A stretch of 64,000 bases of DNA, from the NCBI GenBank assembly GCA_963743275.1, contig CAVUPB010000006.1:434001-498000 (forward strand), written 5' to 3'. The notes beneath the pieces were generated by a model. The model was not told where the DNA came from and did not search any database. It was given only the letters and a program-made list of their open reading frames with translations. Shown here piece by piece: positions 15,597-23,596 of this stretch (position 1 is its first letter; the number at the start of each line of letters is the position of its first letter). Origin of the DNA: JALYLC01 sp963743275 (GTDB taxonomy: Bacteria; Actinomycetota; Thermoleophilia; Gaiellales; JALYLC01). A program made the position numbers and the translations under genes.

Positions 15597-16427
15597 ATGG
15601 CTGACCCGATCCTGATCATTGCTGCGCTCAACGGGACGCGCGACCGGAAGGTCGCCAAGAAGCTGCCCTACACGCCGGCGGAGATCGCCAAGGAGGCCAA
15701 GCGCGCGGTCGAGGCCGGCGCGGGCACCGTGCACGTCCACGCGCGCCGCGACGACGGCGGCCTCGCCTTCGACCTCACGTTCGACGAGATCGTGACCGCG
15801 ATCCGCGCGGCCGTCGACGTGCCGATCTCGATCACGACGCAGCGCACGCGGCAGACGTCGCTCGGCACCGTGACGGCGCTCTTCGACGTCCTGCGCGACC
15901 TCCCGGAGCTCGCGACGGTGAACGTGCAGCCGCCCGCGCCCGACCTCCCCGCGCACCGCGAGGAGGCGCGCCAGATCCTCGAGGCCTGCGAGCGCGCCGG
16001 CGTCGCGCCCGAGCCCGGCATCAACGCGCTCGAGGCGATCGCCGACGTCGAGGCGCTCTACGAGGACGGCCTGCTGGCGCAGGCGCCGTGGCTGCACCTC
16101 GAGCTGGGCGGCGCCGCCGGCACCTCCGAGCAGGGCCTGGCCGGTACGCCGCGCAACCTGCTGCGCCTCGTGGACGCGCTCGACGGCACGCTCGGCCAGC
16201 TGCGCTGGGTCGCCCACGGCGAGGGCACGGCCACGGCCGCCGTGTGCGCGACCGCGGCGGCGCTCGGCGGGCACATACGCGTCGGCCTCGAGGATTCGGC
16301 GCTGCTCCCGGACGGCACGCCGGCGACCTCCAACGCCGAACTCGTCGAGCTGGCCGTGGCGCTCGCCGACTCCCTGGGCCGCGAGCCCATGGAGCCGGCC
16401 GAGGCGCGCCGCCTGCTGCGGAGCTGA
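15597..16427 (+). CDS. Beta-keto acid cleavage enzyme family protein (BKACE, DUF849)
   Basis: This 276-residue TIM-barrel protein matches the BKACE/DUF849 family, which condenses a beta-keto acid with acetyl-CoA using a divalent metal. The metal-binding histidines are visible in TVHVHAR (His46 and His48). Later landmarks are VAHGEGTATA and IRVGLEDS, whose glutamate is the expected third ligand. The substrate cannot be read from sequence. The ATG at 15597 has AGGAGG at a good distance; an alternative ATG at 15561 would add 12 residues. It is the first gene of a long plus-strand operon. Confidence 0.88.
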   Translation: MADPILIIAALNGTRDRKVAKKLPYTPAEIAKEAKRAVEAGAGTVHVHARRDDGGLAFDLTFDEIVTAIRAAVDVPISITTQRTRQTSLGTVTALFDVLRDLPELATVNVQPPAPDLPAHREEARQILEACERAGVAPEPGINALEAIADVEALYEDGLLAQAPWLHLELGGAAGTSEQGLAGTPRNLLRLVDALDGTLGQLRWVAHGEGTATAAVCATAAALGGHIRVGLEDSALLPDGTPATSNAELVELAVALADSLGREPMEPAEARRLLRS

Positions 16428-16431
16428 GCGC

Positions 16432-16875
16432 ATGAGCGAGGTGCGCATGGTCGACGTCGGCGGCAAGCCCGTGACGCGCCGCCGCGCCCGCGCCGGCGCG
16501 CGCGTGCGCCTGGCGCCCGCGGTCGTCGCCCACATCCGCGCGGGCACGCTGCCGAAGGGGGACGTGCTCGGCGTGGCGCGCGTTGCCGCGATCACGGGCT
16601 CGAAGCAGACCCCCGGTCTCCTGCCGCTCTGCCATCCGCTCGCGCTCACGCACGTCGCGGCGACGCTCGAGCTGGACGACGAGGGCGTGGCGATCGAGGT
16701 CGTGTGCGAGACGACCGGGCAGACCGGCGTGGAGATGGAGGCGATGACGGCCTGCGCGGTGGCGGCGCTGTGCGTCTACGACATGACGAAGGGCATCGAC
16801 GCCACCGGGCAGATCGAGTCGGTCGTGCTGCTCGAGAAGGAGGGCGGCAAGTCGGGCCACTGGGTGCGCCCGTGA
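16432..16875 (+). CDS. moaC: MoaC, cyclic pyranopterin monophosphate synthase
   Basis: MoaC works with MoaA to turn GTP into cyclic pyranopterin monophosphate, the first molybdenum cofactor intermediate. The 147-residue protein is slightly short for the family but complete. It has MVDVGGKPVT at the start, KGDVLGVARVAAI, LLPLCHPL, TTGQTGVEMEAMTA, YDMTKGID and the C-terminal LLEKEGGKSG, which hold the conserved active-site residues. It follows the BKACE gene after a 4-nt gap, and its stop overlaps mogA (GTGA). I see no molybdenum-cofactor riboswitch in the short operon leader. Confidence 0.95.
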   Translation: MSEVRMVDVGGKPVTRRRARAGARVRLAPAVVAHIRAGTLPKGDVLGVARVAAITGSKQTPGLLPLCHPLALTHVAATLELDDEGVAIEVVCETTGQTGVEMEAMTACAVAALCVYDMTKGIDATGQIESVVLLEKEGGKSGHWVRP

Positions 16876-17357
16876 GGGTTGCCGTGCTCACGGTCTCCGA
16901 CGGCGTGCACCACGGCGCGCGGGAGGATCGCTCGGGAGCGGTGCTCGCCGAGCGCGCCGCGGCCGCCGGCCACGACGTCTGCTGGCGCGGCGTGCTGCCG
17001 GACGAGCGCGAGCAGATCGCCGCGCGCCTCGCGCAGCTGTGCGACGACGACGTCGCCGACGTCGTGCTCTCGACGGGCGGCACCGGCTTTGCGCCGCGCG
17101 ACGTCACTCCCGAGGCGGCGCGCGCGACGCTCGAGCGCCTCAGCCCGGGCATCGACGAGGCGCTGCGCGCCGACGCCCTGCGCCACACCCCGCACGGGGC
17201 GCTCTCGCGCGGGATCTCGGGCATCCGCGCCCGCACGATCGTGATCACCCTCCCCGGCAGCCCGCGCGCCTGCGAGGAGGGCTGGGCGGTGCTCGAGCCC
17301 GTGCTCGAGCACGCGGTCAAGCTGCTGCGCTCCGAGCCGACGGCCCACGGCCGATGA
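16872..17357 (+). CDS. mog: MogA/MoaB-type molybdopterin adenylyltransferase
   Basis: This 161-residue protein adenylylates molybdopterin before MoeA inserts molybdenum. It has the MoCF-binding fold: TVSDGVHHGAREDRSGAVL near the N-terminus, VLSTGGTGFAPRDVTPEA in the middle, the ALSRGISGIR region, and ITLPGSPRACEEGW near the end. These match the MPT-binding site of MogA/MoaB. The start is the GTG at 16872 overlapping the moaC stop. Together with moaC here and moeA at 8319, three steps of the pathway lie within 9 kb. Confidence 0.93.
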   Translation: MRVAVLTVSDGVHHGAREDRSGAVLAERAAAAGHDVCWRGVLPDEREQIAARLAQLCDDDVADVVLSTGGTGFAPRDVTPEAARATLERLSPGIDEALRADALRHTPHGALSRGISGIRARTIVITLPGSPRACEEGWAVLEPVLEHAVKLLRSEPTAHGR

Positions 17358-18214
17358 GCGCGGTCGCCTTCGCGCAGCGCTTCGCGAACCTCGTGCGCCT
17401 CGAGCACACGGTCTTCGCGCTGCCGTATGCCTACGTCGGTGCGATCCTCGCGGTCGACGGCTGGCCGGGCATCTCGCCGCTCGGCTGGATCACCGTCGTC
17501 ATGGTCGGCGCGCGCTCGTTCGCGATGGCCGTCAACCGCCTCGTCGACGCCGCCATCGACGCCCGCAACCCGCGCACGGCCGGGCGCGAGCTGCCCGCGG
17601 GGCGGCTGCGGCGCTCGCAGGTGATCGCCTTCGCGGCGGCGTCGCTGGCGGTCTTCGCACTCGGGATCTCGCAGCTGCCGGCGATCACGCGCTGGCTGGC
17701 GCCGATCGTGATCGTCGCGATGGTCGTGTATCCCTACCTCAAGCGCTTCACGCCGCTCTGCCACCTCTGGCTCGGCATCGTCGACGGGCTCGCGCCGGTC
17801 GGCGGCTGGGTCGCGGTCACGGGCCACTTCCACCTCGCGGCCTGGCTGCTCGGCGCCGCGGTGGCGTGCTGGATCGCCGGCTTCGACGTGATCTACGCGA
17901 CGATGGACATCGAGGTCGATCGCGCGCAGGGGCTGCACTCCCTGCCGGCCGACTACGGCGTGGCGCGGGCGCTCTGGGTCTCGCGCGGCCTGCACGCGCT
18001 GAGCGTGGTCGCGCTGGCCGGCGTGGGGTGGTCGCTCGGGCTCGGCCCGATCTACGCGATCGGCGTGCTCGCCGTGGCCGCGCTGCTGGCCTACGAGCAG
18101 CAGCTCGTCTCGCCGAACGACCTCTCGCGCGTCGACATGGCGTTCCTGAGCGTCAACGGCGTCATCGCCCTGCTGTACTTCGGGACGGTGTCGCTCGACG
18201 TCGCCCTCTCGTGA
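17354..18214 (+). CDS. UbiA-family prenyltransferase (quinone synthesis)
   Basis: This 286-residue protein has about eight to nine transmembrane helices and belongs to the UbiA superfamily. It joins a polyprenyl chain to an aromatic acceptor. Both aspartate motifs are visible: NRLVDAAIDARNPRTAGR at about 61-78 and YATMDIEVDRAQGLHSLP at about 180-197. The second motif and the length fit UbiA or the futalosine-pathway enzyme MqnP better than MenA. The exact acceptor is therefore open. It overlaps mogA and ccmA by 4 nt each, placing quinone synthesis beside cytochrome c assembly. Confidence 0.88.
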   Translation: MSAVAFAQRFANLVRLEHTVFALPYAYVGAILAVDGWPGISPLGWITVVMVGARSFAMAVNRLVDAAIDARNPRTAGRELPAGRLRRSQVIAFAAASLAVFALGISQLPAITRWLAPIVIVAMVVYPYLKRFTPLCHLWLGIVDGLAPVGGWVAVTGHFHLAAWLLGAAVACWIAGFDVIYATMDIEVDRAQGLHSLPADYGVARALWVSRGLHALSVVALAGVGWSLGLGPIYAIGVLAVAALLAYEQQLVSPNDLSRVDMAFLSVNGVIALLYFGTVSLDVALS

Positions 18215-18837
18215 CCCCGCCGCGCCTCGAGCTGCGCGGCGTCGGGCACGCCTATGGCGGGCGCGTGGTGCTCGCGGGCGTCGAGCTCGACCTCGCGCCG
18301 GGGCGCGCGCTCGGGCTGCTCGGGCCGAACGGGAGCGGCAAGTCGACGCTCCTGCGCTGCATCGCGGGGCTGCAGCGGCCGCGGGCGGGGCACGTGCTCG
18401 TCGATGGGCGCGAGAGCTGCGAGCTGCCGCCGGCCGCGCGTGCCCGCGTGGCCTACGCGGGCCATCGGCCGCTGCTCTGGGGCGGGCTCAGCGCGCGCGA
18501 GAACCTCGAGCTGTGCGCGGGGCTCTACGGCCTGGACGCCGAGGCGGCCGGGCGCGCGCTGGCCGCCGCCGACCTCGCCGAGGCGGCCGAGCGCCCCGCC
18601 GCGTCGCTCTCGCAGGGCCAGCGCCAGCGTCTCGCACTCGCCCGCGCACTGCTGCCGGAGCCCGCGCTGCTCGTGCTCGACGAGCCCCACAGCGGCCTCG
18701 ACGAGGCCTCGAGCGCGCGCCTCGACGCGCTGCTCGCGGCGGCGCGGGGCACGCTCACGCTGGTGCTGGCGACGCACGAGCGCGCGCGCGCCGAGCGCCT
18801 CTGCGACGAGCTGCTGCAGCTCGAGGTGCTGCGCTGA
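18211..18837 (+). CDS. ccmA: CcmA, haem exporter ABC ATPase
   Basis: This 208-residue ABC ATPase is the motor of the CcmABCD complex that moves or releases haem for c-type cytochromes. Walker A is LGPNGSGKST at about 34-43, the signature is SLSQGQRQRLALA, Walker B is LLVLDEPHSGLD, and the H-loop histidine is in ATHERA. The short length, without accessory domains, is typical of CcmA. The GTG at 18211 overlaps the prenyltransferase stop, and the ccmB frame begins inside its stop codon. Confidence 0.92.
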   Translation: MTPPRLELRGVGHAYGGRVVLAGVELDLAPGRALGLLGPNGSGKSTLLRCIAGLQRPRAGHVLVDGRESCELPPAARARVAYAGHRPLLWGGLSARENLELCAGLYGLDAEAAGRALAAADLAEAAERPAASLSQGQRQRLALARALLPEPALLVLDEPHSGLDEASSARLDALLAAARGTLTLVLATHERARAERLCDELLQLEVLR

Positions 18838-19517
18838 GCGCGCGGACCGTCCCCTTCGCGCGCGCGGTCCGGCTGCTCGTGCGCACCGACCTGACGCTCG
18901 AGCGCCGGGCGCCGCAGCTCGCGCTCGCGATGGGACTGTTCGCCGCGGTCGCCCAGGTCGTGCTGCACTACGGCGCCGACATCGCACGGCCGCCGGTGGC
19001 CGTCACGGTCGGCTCGCTGTGGGTCACGCTGCTGCTCGCGACCCTGCTCGCCGTCGCGCGCGTGTTCAACGCCGAGCGCGACGAGGGGCTGCTCGACGCA
19101 CTCGTCCTGGCGCCCATCCCGCGCACGTCGATCTGGGCCGCGAAGGCGATCGCCATCGGCGTGCTGCTCGTGCTGATGGAGGCGGTCGCCGTGCCGCTCT
19201 CGTACCTCTTCCTGCCCGCCGACGCTCCCGTGCCGGGCTTCGGGACGCTCGTGCTCGCGCTGCTCGCCGGGGACGCCGGGCTCGCGGCCCTCGGCGCGCT
19301 CGTGGCGGCCGTCGCCTCGGCGGTGCGCGGCCGCGAGGTCATGGTGCCGCTGCTCTTCCTGCCCGCAGCGGTGCCGCTGCTGATCGCGTCGCTCGCGTGC
19401 AGCGTGCACGCGGCCCGCGGGGAGAGCATCGTGCGCCCGCTGGCACTGGTGCTGCTCTACGATGCCATCGTCGGCCTGCTCGCGTACGCGGTGTGCGAGC
19501 ACGCGCTGACCGACTGA
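18834..19517 (+). CDS. ccmB: CcmB, haem exporter membrane subunit
   Basis: This membrane protein of about 227 residues has six predicted helices and follows ccmA directly. The conserved N-terminal TDLTLERR segment, ARVFNAERDEGLLDALVLAP in the first cytoplasmic loop, and helices rich in Leu, Val and Ala match CcmB. No ATG, GTG or TTG lies at the expected place. A CTG at 18834 overlaps the ccmA stop (CTGA) and gives the family-length N-terminus. The next candidate is a GTG at 18879, which would remove part of the amphipathic N-terminal helix. Confidence 0.88.
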   Translation: MSARTVPFARAVRLLVRTDLTLERRAPQLALAMGLFAAVAQVVLHYGADIARPPVAVTVGSLWVTLLLATLLAVARVFNAERDEGLLDALVLAPIPRTSIWAAKAIAIGVLLVLMEAVAVPLSYLFLPADAPVPGFGTLVLALLAGDAGLAALGALVAAVASAVRGREVMVPLLFLPAAVPLLIASLACSVHAARGESIVRPLALVLLYDAIVGLLAYAVCEHALTD

Positions 19518-19521
19518 ACCC

Positions 19522-20223
19522 GTGGCCATTCACGACCGCCTCCTGCGCCCGGCCGTGCTCGCCGCCGGGACCCTCCTCGTCATCTCCACGCTGCTGATCG
19601 CGCTGTGGGTCCCGACCGATCGCGCCGAGGGCTACCGCCAGCGCATCTTCTACCTGCACGTGCCGATCGCGCTGACCGCCTACGCGTTCCTCCTGCTGGG
19701 GGCGTTCTACGCCGCGCGCCACCTCATGCGCCGCGACCCGATGGACGACCTGCGCTCGTACGTGGCGATCCATCAGGGCGTCATCCTCGGCGTGCTCGTG
19801 CTCATCAGCGGGCCGATCTGGGCCAAGGTCTCGTGGGGGATCTGGTGGGACTGGAGCGACAAGCAGCTGAACACGTTCCTGCTCGTCTTCCTCTTCTACT
19901 GCGCGTACTTCATGCTGCGCTACTCGGTCGACGAGGGCGCGCGCCGCGAGCGCTTCTCGTCCATCTACGCCCTGCTCGGCATCGGCATGATCCCGCTCTC
20001 CCTGGGAGCGGTGCACCTGGCCGGGACGATCCATCACCCCACCGTGTTCCATCACGACGGCGCCGCGATGGAGGGCTCGATGTTCTTCGCGTTCTGCGTC
20101 TCGTGGGCGTCGTTCCTGCTGCTCGGCTTCGCGCTCTGGCGCCTCGAGCTGCGCGGCAAGCTGCTCGCGCAGGGCGTGCAGCGGCTCGAGCGCCGGCTGC
20201 GCGGCGAGGCGGTGCTGCCGTGA
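19522..20223 (+). CDS. ccmC: CcmC, haem-handling protein of cytochrome c maturation
   Basis: This 233-residue protein has six transmembrane helices and the CcmC/CcsA haem-handling signature. The tryptophan-rich WGIWWDW motif lies on an outer loop at about 104-110. Flanking histidines (YLHVPIA and the HLAGTIHHP region) are candidates for axial haem ligands. It delivers haem to the chaperone CcmE, which is not in this window. It begins with GTG 4 nt after ccmB, and its stop overlaps ccmD (GTGA). Confidence 0.93.
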   Translation: MAIHDRLLRPAVLAAGTLLVISTLLIALWVPTDRAEGYRQRIFYLHVPIALTAYAFLLLGAFYAARHLMRRDPMDDLRSYVAIHQGVILGVLVLISGPIWAKVSWGIWWDWSDKQLNTFLLVFLFYCAYFMLRYSVDEGARRERFSSIYALLGIGMIPLSLGAVHLAGTIHHPTVFHHDGAAMEGSMFFAFCVSWASFLLLGFALWRLELRGKLLAQGVQRLERRLRGEAVLP

Positions 20224-20399
20224 TCGTCGCGTCGATCAGCAACTCCGACGCCGAGGCCGTCGGCGCGGTCGTGGCCGCGATCTGGGGCGTCACGCTCGCG
20301 TACGTCTGGATCCTCGCAGCCAAGCTGCGGCGGCTCGAGCAGCAGCTCGCCGCTGCCCAGGCGGCGCTCGACCGCACGCAGGGCACCGACCCCGCGTGA
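20220..20399 (+). CDS. ccmD: CcmD-like small membrane protein
   Basis: A 59-residue protein with one transmembrane helix (about 13-33) and a charged coiled-coil-like tail, KLRRLEQQLAAAQAALDR. Sequence similarity to CcmD is hard to judge at this size. Its position after ccmC, single helix with a basic cytoplasmic flank, and 4-nt overlaps on both sides make it the CcmD counterpart. CcmD helps release haem-loaded CcmE from CcmABC. Confidence 0.78.
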   Translation: MIVASISNSDAEAVGAVVAAIWGVTLAYVWILAAKLRRLEQQLAAAQAALDRTQGTDPA

Positions 20400-21298
20400 C
20401 GCCGCTGCGGCTCGGCACCCGCGGCTCGCGGCTCGCGCACGCGCAGGCCGCTCTGGCGGCGGAGGCCCTGCGCGCGGCGGGCCTCGGGCCGGTCGCGATC
20501 GTCCCGATCTCGACCGCCGGCGACCGCGATCGCCGCAGCGCGTTCAGCGAGCTCGGTGCGCGCGGGGTGTTCTCGAAGGAGCTCGAGGAGGCGCTCGGCG
20601 AGGGGCGCATCGACGTCGCCGTGCACTCGGCGAAGGATCTCACCACGGATGAGACACCCGGGCTCGCGCTGGCCGCGGTGCTGCCGCGCGCGGACCCCCG
20701 GGATGCCTGGTGCGGGCCGCACGGGAGCTTCGCCGCGATCCCGCACGGCGCACGCGCCGGGACCGCCTCGATGCGCCGCGGCGCCCAGCTGCGCGCGCTG
20801 CGTCCCGACCTCGTCGTCGAGAGCCTGCGCGGCAACGTCGACACGCGCCTGCGCAAGCGCGTCGAGCGCGGCCTCGACGGCGTCGTGCTCGCGGCCTGCG
20901 GGCTCGATCGCCTCGGCCTCGCCGGCGAGATCGGGTTCCGCGTCGAGCCCGAGGAGATGCTGCCCGAGACCGGACAGGGGTTCGTCGCGCTGCAGACGCG
21001 CACGACGGAGGCCGAGGCCGTCGCGGCGGTCGGCGAGCCCGAGGGCGCGCGCGTCCTGCTGGCCGAGCGCTCGTGCGCCGCGCTGCTCGGGGGCGGGTGC
21101 CGCGCGCCCGTCGCGACGCACGCCGTCACGCTCGCGGACGGCCGGCTGTGGCTGCGCGCCTGGCTCGCCCTGCCCGACGGCTCGCTCGTGGTCGAGGCGG
21201 ACGCGCGCGGCGACGACCCGGTGCTGCTGGCCGGCGAGGTCGCCGGGGCGGCGCTCGGACGCGGGGGCGAGGCGATCGTCGCCGCGGTGCGCGCGTGA
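20396..21298 (+). CDS. hemC: HemC, porphobilinogen deaminase (hydroxymethylbilane synthase)
   Basis: HemC joins four porphobilinogens into hydroxymethylbilane. The 300-residue protein shows the N-terminal LGTRGSRLAHAQA, GVFSKELEEALGEGRIDVAVHSAKDL with the catalytic aspartate region, GTASMRRGAQL, LRGNVDTRLRK, and the dipyrromethane-cofactor cysteine Cys235 in LGGGCRAPVA. The GTG at 20396 overlaps ccmD by 4 nt. Its stop overlaps the next gene, which supplies uroporphyrinogen III synthase, so consecutive pathway steps are adjacent. Confidence 0.96.
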   Translation: MTPLRLGTRGSRLAHAQAALAAEALRAAGLGPVAIVPISTAGDRDRRSAFSELGARGVFSKELEEALGEGRIDVAVHSAKDLTTDETPGLALAAVLPRADPRDAWCGPHGSFAAIPHGARAGTASMRRGAQLRALRPDLVVESLRGNVDTRLRKRVERGLDGVVLAACGLDRLGLAGEIGFRVEPEEMLPETGQGFVALQTRTTEAEAVAAVGEPEGARVLLAERSCAALLGGGCRAPVATHAVTLADGRLWLRAWLALPDGSLVVEADARGDDPVLLAGEVAGAALGRGGEAIVAAVRA

Positions 21299-22761
21299 CG
21301 GTCTACCTCGTCGGCGCCGGTCCCGGCGACCCGCGCCTGATCACGGTGCGCGGAGAGGAGCTCCTGCGGCGCGCCGACGTGATCGTGTACGACCGCCTCG
21401 CAGGCGACGCGCTGCTCGACCTGGCTCGCCCCGGCTGCGTCCTGATCGATGCGGGCAAGCAGCCGGGCGCGGTCGCGCTGACGCAGGACGAGACGACGCA
21501 GGCGCTGATCGAGCACGGCCGCAGCGGCGCGCTCGTCGTGCGTCTCAAGGGCGGCGACCCGTTCGTGTTCGGGCGCGGCGGCGAGGAGGCGCAGGCGCTG
21601 CGCGCGGCCGGTGTCGCCTTCGAGATCGTCCCGGGCGTGACGTCTGCGATCTCGGTGCCGGCCTACGCCGGCGTGCCCGTGACGCACCGCGATCTGGCGG
21701 CTCAGGTCACGATCGTGACCGGGCACGAGCGGCCGGGGAAGCCGCGCGCCGATGTCGACTGGGCCGCGCTCGCGGGACTGCCGGGGACGCTCGTCGTGCT
21801 CATGGGGGTCGGCGGTCTCGCGGCCGCGGCCGCTGCGCTGATCGCCGGCGGCAAGGCGCCGGGGACGCCCGTGTGCGTGACGCAGTCGGGGACGACGGCC
21901 GACCAGCGCAGCGTCACGGGAACGCTCGCGACGATCGCGGCCGACGTCGAGTCGGCCGGCATCCGCTCGCCCGCGGTCACCGTGATCGGTGCGGTCGCGG
22001 CCCTGCACGACGAGATCGCGTGGGCCGAGCAGCGGCCGCTGCACGGGCGCCGGGTCGTCGTCACCCGCGCGCGCGCCCAGGCCAGCGGGCTCGTCGCGCG
22101 GCTGCGCGACCTCGGCGCCGAGGTCGACGAGTGCGCGGTCATCCGCATCGAGCCGCTCGCCGGCCCGGCGATCGACGCGAGCGCCTACGGGCTCGTGTGC
22201 GTGACGTCGCCGAACGCCCCGCGCCTCCTGCTCGAGCGCTGCGGGGGTGATGCCCGGGCGTTCGCGGGCGCGACCGTCGCGGCGATCGGGCCCGGCACGG
22301 CCGCGGCGCTGCGCGAGGCCGGCCTCGTCGCCGACGTCGTCGCCGAGCGCTCGCTCGCCGAGGGGCTGCTGGAGGCCCTGCCCGCCGACCTGCGCGGGGT
22401 GCGCGCGCTCGTGGCCCGCGCCGAGGAGGCGCGCGATGCGCTGCCCGACGGCCTGCGGGCAGCCGGTGCCGCGGTCGACGTCGTGCCGCTCTACCGCACG
22501 CTCGCCTCGCTGCCGCGCCGGCCGGAGCGGATGCTCTCGGCCGACGCCGTGGCGTTCACGTCGTCCTCCACCGTCGCGCGCTTCGCCGAGGCCCTGCCGG
22601 GGCACGACCTCACGGGCGTCCGCGGCGTGTCGATCGGGCCCATCACGAGCGCGACGGCGCGCGAGCTCGGCGTCGGCGTGATCGCCGAGGCGCCGCAGCA
22701 CGATCTCGACGGGCTGGTGGCCGAACTGCTGCGGGTTCTGTCGGAACCTCGCGAAGCCTGA
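21295..22761 (+). CDS. cobA-hemD: CobA-HemD fusion: uroporphyrinogen-III methyltransferase and synthase
   Basis: This 488-residue two-domain enzyme has an N-terminal SAM-dependent uroporphyrinogen-III C-methyltransferase (about 1-240). Landmarks are YLVGAGPGDPRLITVRG, YDRL, RLKGGDPFVFGRGGEE, EIVPGVTSAISVPAYAGVPVTHR and the late CVTQSGTTADQR. The C-terminal half (about 250-485) is a HemD uroporphyrinogen-III synthase domain with the RVVVTRARAQASGL start and the SPNAPRLLL and AFTSSSTVARF segments. One protein thus closes the macrocycle and can divert it to precorrin-2 for sirohaem or B12. It is the last gene of the operon. Confidence 0.93.
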   Translation: MTVYLVGAGPGDPRLITVRGEELLRRADVIVYDRLAGDALLDLARPGCVLIDAGKQPGAVALTQDETTQALIEHGRSGALVVRLKGGDPFVFGRGGEEAQALRAAGVAFEIVPGVTSAISVPAYAGVPVTHRDLAAQVTIVTGHERPGKPRADVDWAALAGLPGTLVVLMGVGGLAAAAAALIAGGKAPGTPVCVTQSGTTADQRSVTGTLATIAADVESAGIRSPAVTVIGAVAALHDEIAWAEQRPLHGRRVVVTRARAQASGLVARLRDLGAEVDECAVIRIEPLAGPAIDASAYGLVCVTSPNAPRLLLERCGGDARAFAGATVAAIGPGTAAALREAGLVADVVAERSLAEGLLEALPADLRGVRALVARAEEARDALPDGLRAAGAAVDVVPLYRTLASLPRRPERMLSADAVAFTSSSTVARFAEALPGHDLTGVRGVSIGPITSATARELGVGVIAEAPQHDLDGLVAELLRVLSEPREA

Positions 22762-22840
22762 CCGCGCGTCCCGCTGGTCAACCCACAACCCCTCCACTTG
22801 CATGGGAGGTGACGGGCGAGAGCGGGAGAACCTTGACGGC

Positions 22841-23569
22841 ATGCGCGGACGCGAGCATCGACGGCGGATGATGGGGCGGAGCACGAGCGTGCTCGTGCTC
22901 GCCGTCTGCGTGCTCGCCGCCGGCGCCGCCACCGGCTACGCCGTCAAGCGCGACGACGCGGAGGCCGCGCACGCCTGCTACCGCGTCACGAAGGACGGCT
23001 CCCCGGCGCGCTACGCGGCGCTGCGCCTCGTGACCGCCGCCGACGCCTGCCGCCGCAACGAGCGCTCGCTCGTATGGGATCTCCACGGCTCACCGGGCCC
23101 GCCCGGCCCGGCCGGGCCCGCAGGCCCGGCGGGGCCCGCAGGGCCTCCCGGCCAGGCCAGCGGCGACTGCGACCTCGAGCGGCGCATCGCCGCCGCGGTG
23201 CCGGGCTTCCAGACGTCGGGCAGCTGCGCGCCGCCTCCGCTCTGCAACGACGACGGCTTCGAGCCCAACGACACGCTCGCGCAGGCGACCCCCGTCGATC
23301 TCGGCACGACGACCTCGGCCACGGCCTGCGCCGTCAGCGACGACATCTTCGCGGTGGCGGCGGCGGGGAGGACCGTCACGGCCTCGCTCGCGTTCGACGC
23401 CACCGCCGTGCTCGAGGTGGCGCTGCTCGACAGCTCGGGCGACATTCTCGCGAGCGCGGCCGGGAGCAGCCCGCAGTCCGTCTCGACACCCGGCCCCGTG
23501 AGCGGCACGGTGTACGTGCGCGTGCGCGTCGTCGACATCGCCCAGGGCGACTACACGCTGTCGCTCTGA
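22841..23569 (+). CDS. Secreted protein with short collagen-like repeat and PPC-type domain
   Basis: I do not recognise a named family for the whole 242-residue protein. A basic N-terminus and hydrophobic stretch (about 14-33) form a signal peptide or anchor. A small Cys-containing region follows. Residues 83-104 are seven Gly-X-Y triplets, mostly GPA or GPP. A second Cys-containing segment leads to a beta-rich domain opening with FEPNDTLAQATPV, the hallmark of bacterial pre-peptidase C-terminal (PPC) domains. The start could be the ATG at 22802, 22841 or 22868; 22841 was chosen for its GGGAG upstream and basic N-region. A surface-exposed or matrix role is inference. Confidence 0.65.
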   Translation: MRGREHRRRMMGRSTSVLVLAVCVLAAGAATGYAVKRDDAEAAHACYRVTKDGSPARYAALRLVTAADACRRNERSLVWDLHGSPGPPGPAGPAGPAGPAGPPGQASGDCDLERRIAAAVPGFQTSGSCAPPPLCNDDGFEPNDTLAQATPVDLGTTTSATACAVSDDIFAVAAAGRTVTASLAFDATAVLEVALLDSSGDILASAAGSSPQSVSTPGPVSGTVYVRVRVVDIAQGDYTLSL

Positions 23570-23581
23570 CGCGCGAGCCGG

Positions 23582-23587
23582 TATCGT
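23582..23587 (+). promoter_or_regulatory. Possible -10 hexamer of the esterase gene
   Basis: TATCGT lies 9 nt before the ATG at 23597, a slightly longer gap than at other leaderless-type genes here. Confidence 0.4.
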
Positions 23588-23596
23588 CGCGCGCTG

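Noticed and set aside
22734..22748. GGTTC-TGTCG-GAACC hairpin near the end of cobA-hemD as a terminator
   Set aside because: It lies inside the coding sequence before the stop codon and has only 5-bp arms, so it may be coincidental.
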